Part shown: one piece after another, positions 1 through 20,062 of the stretch | Position numbering within the stretch: the stretch's first letter is position 1 | Layout of the letters: the number at the start of each line of letters is the position of its first letter | Assembly: GCA_964017065.1 (NCBI GenBank) | Contig: OZ024787.1 | Span: 11,382,764-11,446,763, forward strand | DNA from: Haliclona indistincta | Taxonomy: Eukaryota; Porifera; Demospongiae; Haplosclerida; Chalinidae | Direction of reading: 5' to 3' | Length of the DNA: 64,000 nucleotides | Translations under genes and position numbers: made by a program | The notes under the pieces: generated by a model | Database searches by the model: none | What the model was told of the DNA's origin: nothing | What the model saw: only the letters and a program-made list of their open reading frames with translations

Positions 1-734
1 TACTCTTTAACACGCTCTGTTAACTGATCTTCCTTGAAGTAAGCAACAAGTTGCTGGAGATAGTAGGTGTTAAATGTGTCCACATGCTCTTTACGTAGCT
101 GTCGTAAGAGTGCATCAAAACTAGAGCATCGGCTGAACTTATCGGTGTCAAATTGGTCATCAAGAAAGAACTGCGCTTCAGAGAGGTTACACTCATACTT
201 GGTCAGCAGACCAAGAAGATCGGTTAGCATATTGGTAAACGAGGATTCCAAATCTTGTAATCTTTCTATCACAGCAGCCGTTTCTTCAGCTTCAATCTCA
301 TCGTCATTTTCATCTGCAAGTAGAAGAGTAAAAAACGAGATGATTTTATAGCTTAATAAACAGTTAGGCCCACCTTCATTATCACCAATACTAGGATCAG
401 TTGCTAATACATATTTTTTGCTTAGTGCGGCAGCCAGATTACAATAATCATTATCCTGTAGTGCTCGAATCACATCTTTCCATGAGGCATCTGTCTTGTA
501 CTGGAGCCAAAACTGGAACATCTTGAGCTTCCAGTTTTCAACACCTCCATTGGGGTCTTCTGTCACAATACTCTTGAGCTTTCTGCCAGGAATACCCAGT
601 GTCACACCAAACACTTTCCAGTCATCAGTCACTTCCTTGAGCTCCTTTATCAATAACTGCTCTGTTGGTACATCTGAGAAAATTAATAGTAATAAACTCA
701 CAACTCAAACAGGCTTCCACTTACTGTCTGACAT
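1..734 (-). CDS. Death-domain protein, duplicate copy, 3' part cut by window edge
   Basis: The minus strand carries three exons: a start exon (ATG at 734-732, only about three codons), a death-domain exon (673-374, flanked by ag and gt) and a helical exon (313 down to the window edge). All stay open. The protein closely matches the gene at 4125-6056, with substitutions but no stop, so this looks like a tandem paralogue that continues left of the window. The death-domain exon includes the WKVFG-type helix and the segment ENWKLKMFQFWLQYK. Death domains mediate homotypic complexes in apoptosis or innate signalling; the partner here is unknown. It lies head-to-head with the ATF7IP pseudogene at 1147, the same arrangement as its sister copy. 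Whether it is expressed cannot be told. Confidence 0.7.
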
Positions 735-1146
735 GTTGCAGAATCATTGGGTCTGACCCCTTGCATACAGGCCTTGTTAATTTTTGCATGACGTAAAAGT
801 AAAATTGAAATCACCACGCATGCGTACAAACGTGGTCATGCAACGCACAATTATACGGAAATGTACAAGATAACCACGTTTTGTTGTTGCTTTTGACGGT
901 GTACATTGTACACTTACTTGAACCTATTGTCCTGCGAACGTAAGGTAAGCGGCTTTTAAAGTATTACTTTGCATTAAAAAAGTAATTTAAATCGGATACA
1001 AAGTTACAGTTGTTACGTGTAAAAATTTATTTTAAAATCGCTAGCTTCGCTGCAGATCAGAACTTCTGCGAACGCGTGAAAATGTTGTAGGCCGTGGTAG
1101 TAATTATTATTTCGCAGTGGGCACGTGTTGCCTCATAGCGCGCAAT
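735..1146. promoter_or_regulatory. Divergent intergenic spacer of the duplicate death-domain/ATF7IP pair
   Basis: This 0.4 kb spacer separates the start of the minus-strand death-domain copy from the ATF7IP pseudogene. From about 790 it aligns by eye with 7060-7400 (shared blocks such as catgacgtaaaagtaaa and accacgcatgcgtacaaa), so the shared promoter was duplicated with the genes. The paralogous spacer carries about 1 kb of extra inserted sequence that is missing here. No specific core element was identified. Confidence 0.4.
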
Positions 1147-2497
1147 GTCTGAATTTTCACCATACAGCGACTGTGCTGCAGCAGCCATCATGGAGCAGTG
1201 CCGGATCAATGATGCTCCGAGTAGAGATGCATCACTAGTTTGGCGCTCTGGAGCTGAACTGGACAAACCAGAGACGAATCATGCAGCACTGAACCGACAA
1301 TGCAACTGGACGACGGACGTTGGCAATCATCTACTACAATCGACTACTGAGCATGCACTCGCAAGCAGTTGGAGTCGCCTATTAAAATCAAACCAATCGT
1401 GCTGGGAGAATTGACACTTTTTGATACAGTCCGTCGGTGTCTCCTCCAGGATTTATCCGTGTTCGCTTGACGTGACGAACACTAGATGCACGCCGCCTTC
1501 CTTCCTAATCGCATGATACAGATCATACAAAAGTTGACCCTCCCTTTTACTTCAATTAGCTTCTCTTCACGCCCATAGCAACCAGCGAATCGCAACTGCA
1601 AGTGGTCTCTGCTAACAATAAAGACGACTCAGACTCAAACAAATTAACTGTATCTACTATAGCAGTATCTTCCTCCTCAACAACAGCATTCAACCTAATA
1701 TATGACAGTGCTCCCAGTGCAGCAAGCATCATTTCTTCTAAACAGCCTGACGATGCTCCCACCGCTGTCAGCTCTTCTTTACCTAGTTCTTCTCTGTCAA
1801 TTTCAGGAGGCAGCAACAACACGGACACAGAATCAAAATCAGAAGTATCCAATGTCATCGTACCTCCTCCCCAGTCTCATAGGCACTGCTGAGGAAGCGA
1901 TTCCAGTCTACGATATGTATCAAATTCGCAATATCGTCTCCTGTTGCTTCTTCTGATAAAGGTACTAATACCAGATCATGTCCTCATTGGTAAAGAGCAA
2001 GGCAATGAATAACTCAGTCTCAGCAGCACCAGTCTCCTCTACGAGTTCACCTCTCTCTCTGTAAAAAGTACTTCAACCAGTGTGTCCTCTTCCTTGGCTA
2101 TCAGTAATCTAACTAGATCCTCGTCTTTCACTCCATTCACCTCTCCAAAACAACTTTTACCGACAGTACTAGTCGACATAGTCAGTTAATCGATTAGTCT
2201 GATCTGGACTCTACCAATTACTCAAAACAGATTCTTTCTGCACACAGTTCAATTAAGCACTACGAAATCTACTACATGAAATCAGCTTCTTCATCGGACT
2301 CTGTTTTCTCCAGGTGTGCCAAATATGGTTCAAACTGGTCTAGTCTGGGCATCATTGCTGCTCTCCCACTCTTCATGTCTGTCACTGTGACTAAGTTCAA
2401 TCACCAATCCTGCTACCTGTTCATCGTGAAAGGTTCCTTGACTCTGAACAACAACACATTCGTGATATACAGCTCCGTCAAAGAGATTTTTATTTAA
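1147..2497 (+). pseudogene. Internally deleted copy of the ATF7IP homologue
   Basis: The 5' part (1147-1500) matches the first coding exon of the gene at 7449, beginning MSEFSP and including DASLVWRSGAELDKPETNH. At about 1505 the sequence jumps to the equivalent of 15796 in the last exon and continues to a degenerate fibronectin-III end (2270-2497, ALPLFMSVTVTKF). About 8 kb of the parent, including all central exons, is missing. Several in-frame stops and indels follow (for example at 1412-1414 and around 1880-2200). Similarity continues in the 3' flank to about 2720. This is a genomic, not processed, duplicate because its upstream spacer and neighbour were copied too. A short residual FnIII-like reading frame survives, but function is unlikely. 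Confidence 0.8.
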
Positions 2498-4124
2498 TTT
2501 TCATGAGAAAACAATATCATTTACTAATTTATATTTGCACTGTTTAATCTTCTCTGCCTCATTTTTTGGCATTCGATCGTTTCACATTAATTTTTATCTG
2601 CTTTTGTTATTATTATCATAATGCACATTTTCAGTTATTTTGTATTGTACCAGTCCTGTGATCTATGTTTGTACTCAACTCTATCTGCTAGTTATGTGTT
2701 GTGTCATAGCTTTGGTCAGAATAGTCTTATTATGGTATATCTGTTGGTAAGTCACTGAGTGATGGTAACTGATGCTGTTCAATGGTTCTGGGATCCTCCC
2801 ATTGAGTGCGACGAGTGTCTGGAAGAGGAGAGAACAAACAATTAGATGAGTATTGTTGGGTATGCTAGACTGTCGAGTATAATTTTTTTGTCTAAAAGAA
2901 GGATCACGACAAAAGATTTATCAGCAGTTTCATGAAATTACTACACCTAAAGATCATCGTCATAAATAACTTTAACCCTTTAAACACTAAATTATCTTGC
3001 TGAAATTTTAACCTCGTAAATGCTGACCACTTCTTTCGTGAATATCTCGTGTGTCTTTTGTGCTACTGGTCTCAAATTTGCGTCCTTTTACGCCAGTGAG
3101 TAGCCGCAATTGCTCACACTCAAGTCGGTCGATATGCCCCTCCCACTTCGAAAGTGAAGCCGATAAAGTGCAGCGACCTCGTCAAATTTTGCTCAAAGTT
3201 AGTACTTTGGGGCTGGCTACTGAAAAGTACATGTAAATAGCAGTGGTTTTGGTCAATGTAAAATGTAGCCCAGATCATAGAGAATGCGCAAAAATGTGTA
3301 TTCCGAGCACCCGAAGCCATAAAATGTCCAAATTTTCTTGGCAGCCATTTTGTTTTTCCTAAAATGTTGTGAAATTTGCATTGAAGCCATAGAAATGCCG
3401 AAGCCAATACGTTTAGCGCAGGGGGCGCGCCGAAAACTGGTCAATTTTTTTGCGGTTATTTGTATTCTTCAATTTGGCTTAATTTTGGGATATTTTAGCA
3501 CTTTTTCATTAAGTTATGCTGTCTGAAGTATGTATGACGCAAAATTGCGTCATTAGGGCTTAAAGGGTTAAGCACTATTCTAGACTTTGAAAAAAATTCA
3601 AACTCTAGAACTCCATATTAACATAAATTAGTCTGGTTTGGATAATGAGGATGCACTGCAGTTATGTAGAAACAGGACTCTGTTCAAACTCGAGTTCAAT
3701 GAACACATACCCTGGGCGCTGCAGCACGCGTTTTATTGTACGTCTTCGCTCAGTCTCACAATTGTGGCACACCCACTTTCCGGAATGTTTTAATCAGCTA
3801 TGTTGCAATAGGAATACATGGTCATAGCACGCGGCAAAAGACTTTCTCGACTTCGCAGGCGTCTTTCAAAACAACCAAGCTGTTGAGAGCTTTTCATGAC
3901 AATCTCCGAGCACTATGGCAGTAAACAGCCGCGTTTTTTTTACGACACGTATATATACGTACATACGAATAATATAGACGGACACAAACGCATAACCCTC
4001 CGGCGCTTACGCGCCCAGGGTAACAACACTTACTGTGATTAACAAAGAATACACGACCATCTGGTAGTGTACGTGACTCCCAGCCAGCCTAGAGAAACAG
4101 ACAGAGCAAAATGTAAACCAATGG
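2498..4124. other. Intergenic stretch between duplicate and parent blocks
   Basis: No coding exon could be supported. To about 2720 it resembles the 3' flank of the ATF7IP gene (16899-17080). The middle is a piggyBac-like element, listed separately. A GC-rich motif, ccctccggcgc followed by cgc and ccagggtaac, occurs at about 3996-4025 and again at 4371-4400 in the neighbouring gene's intron, which suggests another small dispersed repeat with ends near 3707 (ccctgggcgctg) and 4025. Confidence 0.5.
2976..3567. mobile_element. piggyBac-like non-autonomous element
   Basis: The 592 bp segment starts CCCTTTAAACACTAA and ends with the near-inverse TTAGGGCTTAAAGGG, and is flanked on both sides by TTAA (2972-2975 and 3568-3571). 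TTAA target duplication with CCC/GGG termini is diagnostic of the piggyBac superfamily. No transposase reading frame is present, so it would depend on an element elsewhere. Confidence 0.75.
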
Positions 4125-6056
4125 TTATTGTACATCACTTACTGGTAATGGAAGCATCTGAACATCTGTGTCACTGACACTCTTCTGTTTTATGGCTTCT
4201 GTCAACTCCATTACCCCAGAGTCCGCTTTGACTGCTGCAGCCATCCTGCCCAACAGAGCTTTATCTCTCTTCATAGTCACTAAAATAAAAGTATGTTGCA
4301 TATTCATCAAAAAATGAGAATAGCTCTCACAAGGCAGTACATAAACATACAGATGAAGCCAAACGCTTAACCCTCCGGCGCCTATGCGCTCCCAGGGTAA
4401 CAACAGCTAAGGCAATTATGGTCAAACCAAAACTATGCAATGATCACAGCTGTATACAAAAAAACTAAAACACTCAATCAATATTGAGCCATGCATGTGT
4501 GTACATGTTGTACCTTGATTTAGCTGAGCGGCCATTTCTTCAGACAGTGTTTGCAGCTGCTCAACTTGTGTCATAGCAAAGACAAGTGGTGCTAGTAAGC
4601 GAGGCTGTTCCTCCAGTCCAAGAGTATTCAGGAATGAGCTGCCAGTGACCTTACTGGAGGACAACTGAGCTATCTTCTTCTCTGATAACGTACCAGAGCA
4701 AGAGATGAGTACAGTGAGGAGAGATTGGCGTGTGTGCTCATCAGAGACTGCTTCAACCAGACGATGATAGAAATCAGTGTAGATCTTCTTCACACATGTT
4801 GCAATATCCTATAGATGAAAAACATCTATATAGATTTTCTATATTTCACAGCAGCCTCTTACCTCCTCCAGAGGGCTAGGAAAGACAAGTCTCCATGCAT
4901 CTACTGTCACCTCTTCCACTCCAGCATCTCTAAAAATAGTGGAATTCTCGAAGGATAAAGTTATAAAGCTGGCACATTGATCCTCCGGGAATATCCATGA
5001 GATGATCACTGACCCCACCTCTGCATGCATATGAACTAAAGACCAGCGACGTTTATCAAATGCCTCCATTGCAAGTTGCTCAATATCTTTCAGACTTCGA
5101 ATGTTAGCCAGCCATTTAGAAATCTTGATGGTAAGCTTTACTGTTTGTCCGGCTATGAGAGGCTCAACTTTGCTTGCAACAGCACGTTGAAATTCAAGAA
5201 CAGTGGTGTCCAAAAGAAATTGTTCTTTCTTTGCTTCGTACTCTTTAACACGCTCTGTTAACTGATCTTCCTTGAAGTAAGCAACAAGTTGCAGAAGATA
5301 GTAGGTGTTGAATGTGTCCACATGCTCTTTACGTAGCTTTCGTAAGAGTGCATCGAAACTAGAGCATCGGCTGAACTTATCGGTGTCAAATTGGTCATCA
5401 AGAAAAAATTGTGCTTCAGAGAGGTTGCACTTGCACTTGGTTAGAAGGCCAAGAAGATCGGTTAGCATATTGGTAAACGAGGATTCCAAATCTTGTAATC
5501 TTTCCATCACAGCAGCAGTTTCTTTAGCATCAATCTCATCGTAATTCTTATCTGCAAGTATAAATAATAAAATTATGCATTTAGACTAGCGTACAGATGA
5601 GGCTAACAAGCAGAGGCTAATGACTACAATTTAGAATGTAGATTAATCAAGTGCATTGGTCCATCGCTTAGGTAAAGAAAAGGAGTTAGACCCACCTTTA
5701 TCATCATCATCACTAGAATCAGTTGTTAACAAATACGTTTTGCTCAGTGTGGCAGCAAGATTACAATAATCATTAACCACTAGTGCTCGAATCACATCTT
5801 TCCATGAGGCATCTGGTTTGTACTGAAGCCAAAACTGGAACATCTTGAGCTTCCAGTTTTCAACACCTCCATTGGGGTCATCTGTCACAATACTCTTGAG
5901 ATTTCTGCCTGGAATACCCAGTGACACACCAAACACTCTCCAGTCATCAGTCACTTCCTTGAGCTCCTTTATCAATAACTGCTCTGTTGGTACATCTGAG
6001 AAAATTAATAGTAATAAACTCAAAACTCAAACAGGCTTCCACTTACTGTCTGACAT
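4125..6056 (-). CDS. Death-domain protein with C-terminal alpha/beta module
   Basis: Five minus-strand exons join in frame: 6056-6047 (MSD), 5995-5696 (death domain), 5551-4863, 4808-4514 and 4279-4125, about 482 residues. The death domain spans roughly residues 5-90 (TDDWRVFGVSLGIPG, WKDVIRAL). A helical region follows, then a module at about 250-330 (VKLTIKISKWL, GSVIISWIFPED) that resembles one in the death-domain/ankyrin proteins at 43 and 53 kb. The fourth exon encodes a further helical region not recognised. Unlike those relatives it has no ankyrin repeats. A good donor (gtaagt) sits just before the apparent stop, so a further exon is possible. The likely role is an adaptor in death-fold signalling; partners are unknown. 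Its start codon lies inside the target-site duplication of a hAT-type element. Confidence 0.8.
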
Positions 6057-6059
6057 GTT

Positions 6060-6437
6060 CAGGGCCGGCGCCATAGGGGCGGCCGGGACGGCCATGGCCG
6101 CCCCACTTTTTCAAGAAAAGTGATTAATATTCATCAATTATTAGTACCACACCTACTTACCACACTAATTGATTAGCTCGATGGTTCGTTGGTCGCTAGC
6201 GAGCGCTGCGCAGGTCGCACACATAGCGGATTCCCTGGACAGAAAACGGATTCCCTGGACTTAGTCCAGGTGGCCAGGGAGTTCGTCGTTGGGCGCGAAG
6301 GACGACAACGCACATTTGGCGACTTTAAACAATAATGAATAATAATACATTTCTTTAATTAATTCATGATTAATTCAATGAATAATTTAATAATTAATTA
6401 GGGCCTCTCCACTATGTTTTAGCTGGCACCGGCCCTG
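6060..6437. mobile_element. hAT-type MITE at the start codon of the death-domain gene
   Basis: The 378 bp element has 14 bp terminal inverted repeats (CAGGGCCGGCGCCA and TGGCACCGGCCCTG, one mismatch) and an exact 8 bp target duplication GACATGTT at 6052-6059 and 6438-6445. Eight-base duplications with CAGGG termini are typical of hAT elements. There is no transposase. The duplicate gene at 730-737 shows the uninterrupted site, so this insertion postdates or escaped the duplication. Confidence 0.9.
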
Positions 6438-6445
6438 GACATGTT

Positions 6446-7448
6446 GCAGAATCGTCGCACAGTATAGAGGGAAGGGCGTATCTTGTAACCGTGGGCCAAG
6501 GGCGTTACCCGTATCGATCCCGGCTAATCTTTCTCACGGTTTCTTCCACGCCCTTGGCTTCCTTTAGTTGTGCGACAGGTACGAAGCTAAAACTGCTCGA
6601 GCATGCTCATCTGCCATATGTGCAGGAATCTATGCGATGTTTTTGCGATAATTTTATTACAGCAACGCAGGCTGTGCTGTCTGGCACCACATAGCTGTAA
6701 TATCGCGTACGAGCAGCGCTCGGCGAAAACATCGCATAGATTCCTGCACAGATAGCAGATGAGCATGCTCGAGCAGTTTTAACTTCGTACCTTTCGCACA
6801 ACTAAAGAGAGTGTTTACAATCTATCCCTGGTGCTTTATACAAGTACATGTGTATTATAGTCTTCACATGGCGAGCTCGTAGCTCCGCGATGGCTAACAC
6901 TGCATTGCTGAAATTTGCTATATTCGATGGCTATCGATAGGCAAGCAAACTGCACGCAGCAATTCTGTCTGCACAAATACCGATGACTAGGAAAATACAG
7001 CTCCCTGCAAAAGTCATGAATATCATTAATTTGGTGCACTTTGACGTGACGTCACTACATGACGTAAAAGTAAATTTGAAACCACGCATGCGTACAAATG
7101 TGGTCATGCAACGGACAATTATACGGAAATGTACAAGATAACCACGTTTTGTTGCTTTTTACGGTGTACATTGTCACACTTACTTGAAGCTATTGTCCTG
7201 TGCACGTAAGGTGAGCTTACTTTGCACTAGAAAAGTAATCTAAATCGCTAGCATTTGTTAGTTGTTACGTGTAAAAATTGATTTTAAAATTCGCTAGCTT
7301 CGCTGCAGACCAAAATGCGCAAGCGTGGAAAATGTTGTAGGCGTGGTAATAATTTTTAATATTATTATTATTTCGCTGTGTGCACGTGTTCCATCATAGC
7401 TCGCAATGTCTGAATTTTCACCATAGAGCTCGCAATTTAGTGACTGTC
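6446..7448. promoter_or_regulatory. Divergent intergenic region between death-domain gene and ATF7IP
   Basis: This 1 kb spacer holds an inverted repeat (arms 6563-6640 and 6727-6806, near-identical around ctcgagcatgctcatctg) that the duplicate at 735-1146 lacks, so it is probably another inserted foldback element. A perfect palindromic CRE/ATF consensus TGACGTCA lies at 7047-7054. From 7060 on, the sequence is conserved with the duplicate's promoter. A short upstream reading frame (MSEFSP then stop) begins at 7408. Confidence 0.45.
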
Positions 7449-16898
<9,450 letters not shown>

Positions 16899-17104
16899 CA
16901 AGACAAGATCACTTAATCATTTAAATTTGCACTGTTTAATCTTCGCTGCGTCATTTTTTGTTGACAATCATTTCACATTTTATCTGCTATTGTTATCAAA
17001 CACACATTTCCAGTTATTTTGAATTATTCCTGTGATCTACGTTTGTTCACAACTCTATCCTGCTACTCATGTGTTGTGTTCATGGACATAGTTTTGGTGT
17101 GTAG

Positions 17105-19073
17105 TCAGACTGTGATCTTCTCAGGAGGAGGCTTGGTCTTGGTTGGGGAGACTCCACAGCTTGTGTTTTTGTTGGGTCTACAAGTAGAGAATTAATGTGA
17201 TGTGGTGTGACAGAGAAGGAGGATGCAATGATGAGTGTGCTGTGACAAGCTTGGGCAAGAGATTTACAGTGCATGTACATCAAAGCATATGTTCATTAGG
17301 TTACTTGTAGCGTTACCTTGATCGAGTGCTCCAGACGTACAAGAAGATGAAGAACATCGCGACATCAGACCCATAGTACCACAAACCCTGTGAGACAAAT
17401 CAAGGAGAAAAAATCGTGTGTACACGGAATTGACAATATGTGTTATAAAAGGTCAACCCAAGCAGCTAAAAAATGTTTAGTTGCAACTAAGAATGTTTGT
17501 ATTGATTTTATGCTTCTCAACCATAGCTTTACATAGACAAAGGCGGACACCATTGGGACCAACAAAAATTCTGCATTATAAAGAGGGTGTCCTCTGATCA
17601 GGGGTTTATTATACATTATGTGGGGATTCAGTAAGTGTCCATTATAGAGGGATGAAGGATGTCCTCTAAGAGGGGTCCCACTTATTACTTATGCACAGGG
17701 ATGGTAACTTTAGACCATATACATGACTAGAGTCAGTGGATGTACTGCTTCTTGCAATAAAATACAGTTGACCGTAGAGCGTAAACCATGTTTAAAAATC
17801 ACCCAAATAGGGCATGATTTGCTTTTTACGCTTTTGTGGAGCTGCAAGAAGTGCTCTTTATCTCTTCTTTGTGTTTACAGTATGTGTGATAGTGGGTTTT
17901 TTTTTCACCTGAATGCTCCATGGTCCTAAGATATTGCAAAACCAGCACCAGAAAACTCTCACACCAGCATAACTGGCTCCGCCCACAGCTCCACCCACTA
18001 ACAGATAACCAGCACCATTAAGAGACCTCTTCATCGCCATCCGCAACAGCTGACAGAGAACATACGAACCACAGCCAACGAGAACAGACGTAAAGTACAA
18101 TTTCCTATAAGAAATGAAAAGAGAAATAGCGTACAATAGCAAATGTTCAGTCACAACGTTTCAGTCCCTTGGGCTTAGATTTACATGCATTCACTCAGTG
18201 TCTGCTATAGAGCAGTAACTTTGTTGTGTACAGTATAAAGCAAGATTCACTCAATCAGGACTAGTGCCTGCTATAGAGCAGTAACTCAGTGGTTTGTTGT
18301 GTACAGTATAAAGCAAGATTCACTCAATCAGGACTAGTGTCTGCTATAGAGCAGTAACTTTGTTGTGTACAGTATAAAGCAAGATTCACTCAATCAGGAC
18401 TAGTGTCTGCTATAGAGCAGTAACTCAGTGGTTTGTTGTGTACAGTATAAAGCAAGATTCACTCAATCGGGACTAGTGTCTGCTATAGAGCAGTAACTCA
18501 GTCGTTTGTTGTGTACAGTATAAAGCAAGATTCACTCAATCGGGACTAGTGTCTGCTATAGAGCAGTAACCCATCAAGCAAGGAATATATGTGCTAGCAG
18601 TATTGATAATTATCGTGATTTGCTTACATTGGACACACCAGTCTAGTGAAGTAGGCAAAGAAGATCCACATGTATGTGAAAAACATCACGGCACTAGTGA
18701 GAGAGGGGGGAGGGAGAGAGAGAGAGAGATAGGGAGGGAGGGAGGGAGAGAGAGATAGGGAGGGAGGGAGGGAGAGAGAGAGATAGGGAGGGAGAGAGGG
18801 AGGGAGGGAGAGAGAGATAGGGAGGGAGGGAGGGAGGGAGGGAGAGAGGGAGAGAGGGGGAGAGAGGGAGAGAGGGAGAGAGGGAGAGAGAGAGATAGGG
18901 AGGGAGGGAGGGAGAGAGAGATAGGGAGGGAGGGAGGGAGGGAGAGAGGGAGAGAGGGAGAGAGGGAGAGAGGGAGAGAGGGAGAGAGGGAGAGAGGGAG
19001 AGAGGGAGAGAGGGAGAGAGGGAGGGAGGGAGAGAGGGAGAGAGGGAGAGAGGGAGAGAGGGAGAGAGGGAGA

Positions 19074-19155
<82 letters not shown>

Positions 19156-19906
19156 GGGAGAGAGAGAGAGAGAGAGAGAGGGAGGGAGAGAGAGAGAGGA
19201 AATATCAAGGAAAGAACCTAATGTGTAAGTGTTGTTAAAGGCTCAATACACTTAATAAAAATCCAAGCTGTGAGAATCTTATCTCCATACACCATAATCC
19301 TGATGTTGCTGTCACTCACAAAGAACTGAATTCTCTCTCAGCCATTATGTTCAAGTCGATGAGTCCATTGAAGAAGAAGCTGAGAGCAATGCACGAGGTC
19401 AGGCTCGCATCAACGGTTCCAATTATTCGAAAGAAGTTGTTAGGCTGCTCTTGACCGCATTCGACGAGGAAGAAGCTATGGACGATGACTCCAGAGGTGA
19501 TCATGACGGCATAGGTGAAGAATGTGATGGAGTAGGAGAAAGAACCAGTGACAAACGGACCAAGCCGTCTCAGGAGAGTTCCAGCAGATAGACCGACAAG
19601 AACAGCTAGCAACCATGCTCCAACAACTGATGAGGGAGAGAGAGAATGTGTTAGTGAATGCTTGGATCTATTGCGACAACTCACTGGGCAAGTTGCATAT
19701 TTTAGTGTCGAAAAATTCTGTGACAGCTGGGTGGATGTCGCACGTGCAGTTGTTGCTGACCTGCACAGCAAAAGAAATCAAAACCTCGTATTACAGTTTA
19801 CACAAGGGTTTTTACGCGTTTTAAGGCACAATGAACGCATAAATCAACAACTTACAGATGTCAGCAGGTGATCCATGGCTCCCCAGTTCGAGTAACGGCG
19901 GTACAT
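17105..19906 (-). CDS. Unidentified multi-pass membrane protein (279 aa)
   Basis: Seven exons join in frame with GT-AG borders: 19906-19856, 19760-19685, 19626-19320, 18693-18628, 18104-17909, 17387-17317 and 17177-17105, totalling 840 nt. The N-terminus ([17 protein letters not shown]) leads to an NCT glycosylation site and about six hydrophobic segments: [16 protein letters not shown], the [20 protein letters not shown] stretch, a third near [38 protein letters not shown], a Gly-rich helix, and [12 protein letters not shown]. The C-terminus is Lys/Pro-rich ([11 protein letters not shown]) and probably cytosolic. I do not recognise the family. It is divergent with RPB9 (156 bp between start codons) and convergent with ATF7IP (206 bp between stops). 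A deleted fragment of it lies in RPB9 intron 2. Confidence 0.75.
17527..17690 (+). mobile_element. pogo/Tigger-like MITE remnant
   Basis: aaggcggacaccattggg through tcctctaagaggggtccc matches the complete copies at 32975-33143 and 33232-33402, but the terminal CAGTGGAACC is worn away. It lies in the fourth exon-exon interval of the membrane-protein gene. Confidence 0.7.
18193..18572. repeat. Tandem repeat, about 65-73 bp unit, six copies
   Basis: The unit contains gcaagattcactcaatcagg, ctagtgtctgctatagagca and gtttgttgtgtacagtataa. Copies differ mainly by presence or absence of cagtggt. The array is intronic in the minus-strand membrane-protein gene, has no spacers and therefore is not a CRISPR. 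Confidence 0.9.
18697..19199 (-). repeat. (CT)n/(CCCT)n tract abutting an acceptor (GA-rich on plus strand)
   Basis: About 500 bp of GAGA and GGGA units on the plus strand read as CT-rich on the gene's sense strand and end at the acceptor of the exon starting at 18693. Confidence 0.95.
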
Positions 19907-20062
19907 TACCAGGATGATCTACACGAGTCGTTTTGGCCGGCGATTTTCAAGTCTTGGCAGCAGGCACGATCTCGGGCACGATCACGCCCTAGCCCTAGGC
20001 CCTTATCATAATAACCACGCCTACTTTATAGTCGACTCCACCCATGTCACAAAGGCTGTAGC
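19907..20062. promoter_or_regulatory. Compact divergent promoter, membrane protein / RPB9
   Basis: Only 156 bp separate the two start codons, which point away from each other, so the 5' UTRs and core promoters must share this interval. It contains ctcgggcacgatcacgccct and cataataaccacgccta. No TATA box is convincing. Confidence 0.5.

Noticed and set aside
18193..18572. CRISPR-like direct repeats
   Set aside because: Repeats are contiguous without unique spacers, lie in an intron of a eukaryotic gene and vary in length.
18624..19208. Ser/Leu/Pro-rich 194-codon minus-strand frame
   Set aside because: It is the CT repeat; only the last 22 codons ([12 protein letters not shown]...) are a true exon of the membrane-protein gene.
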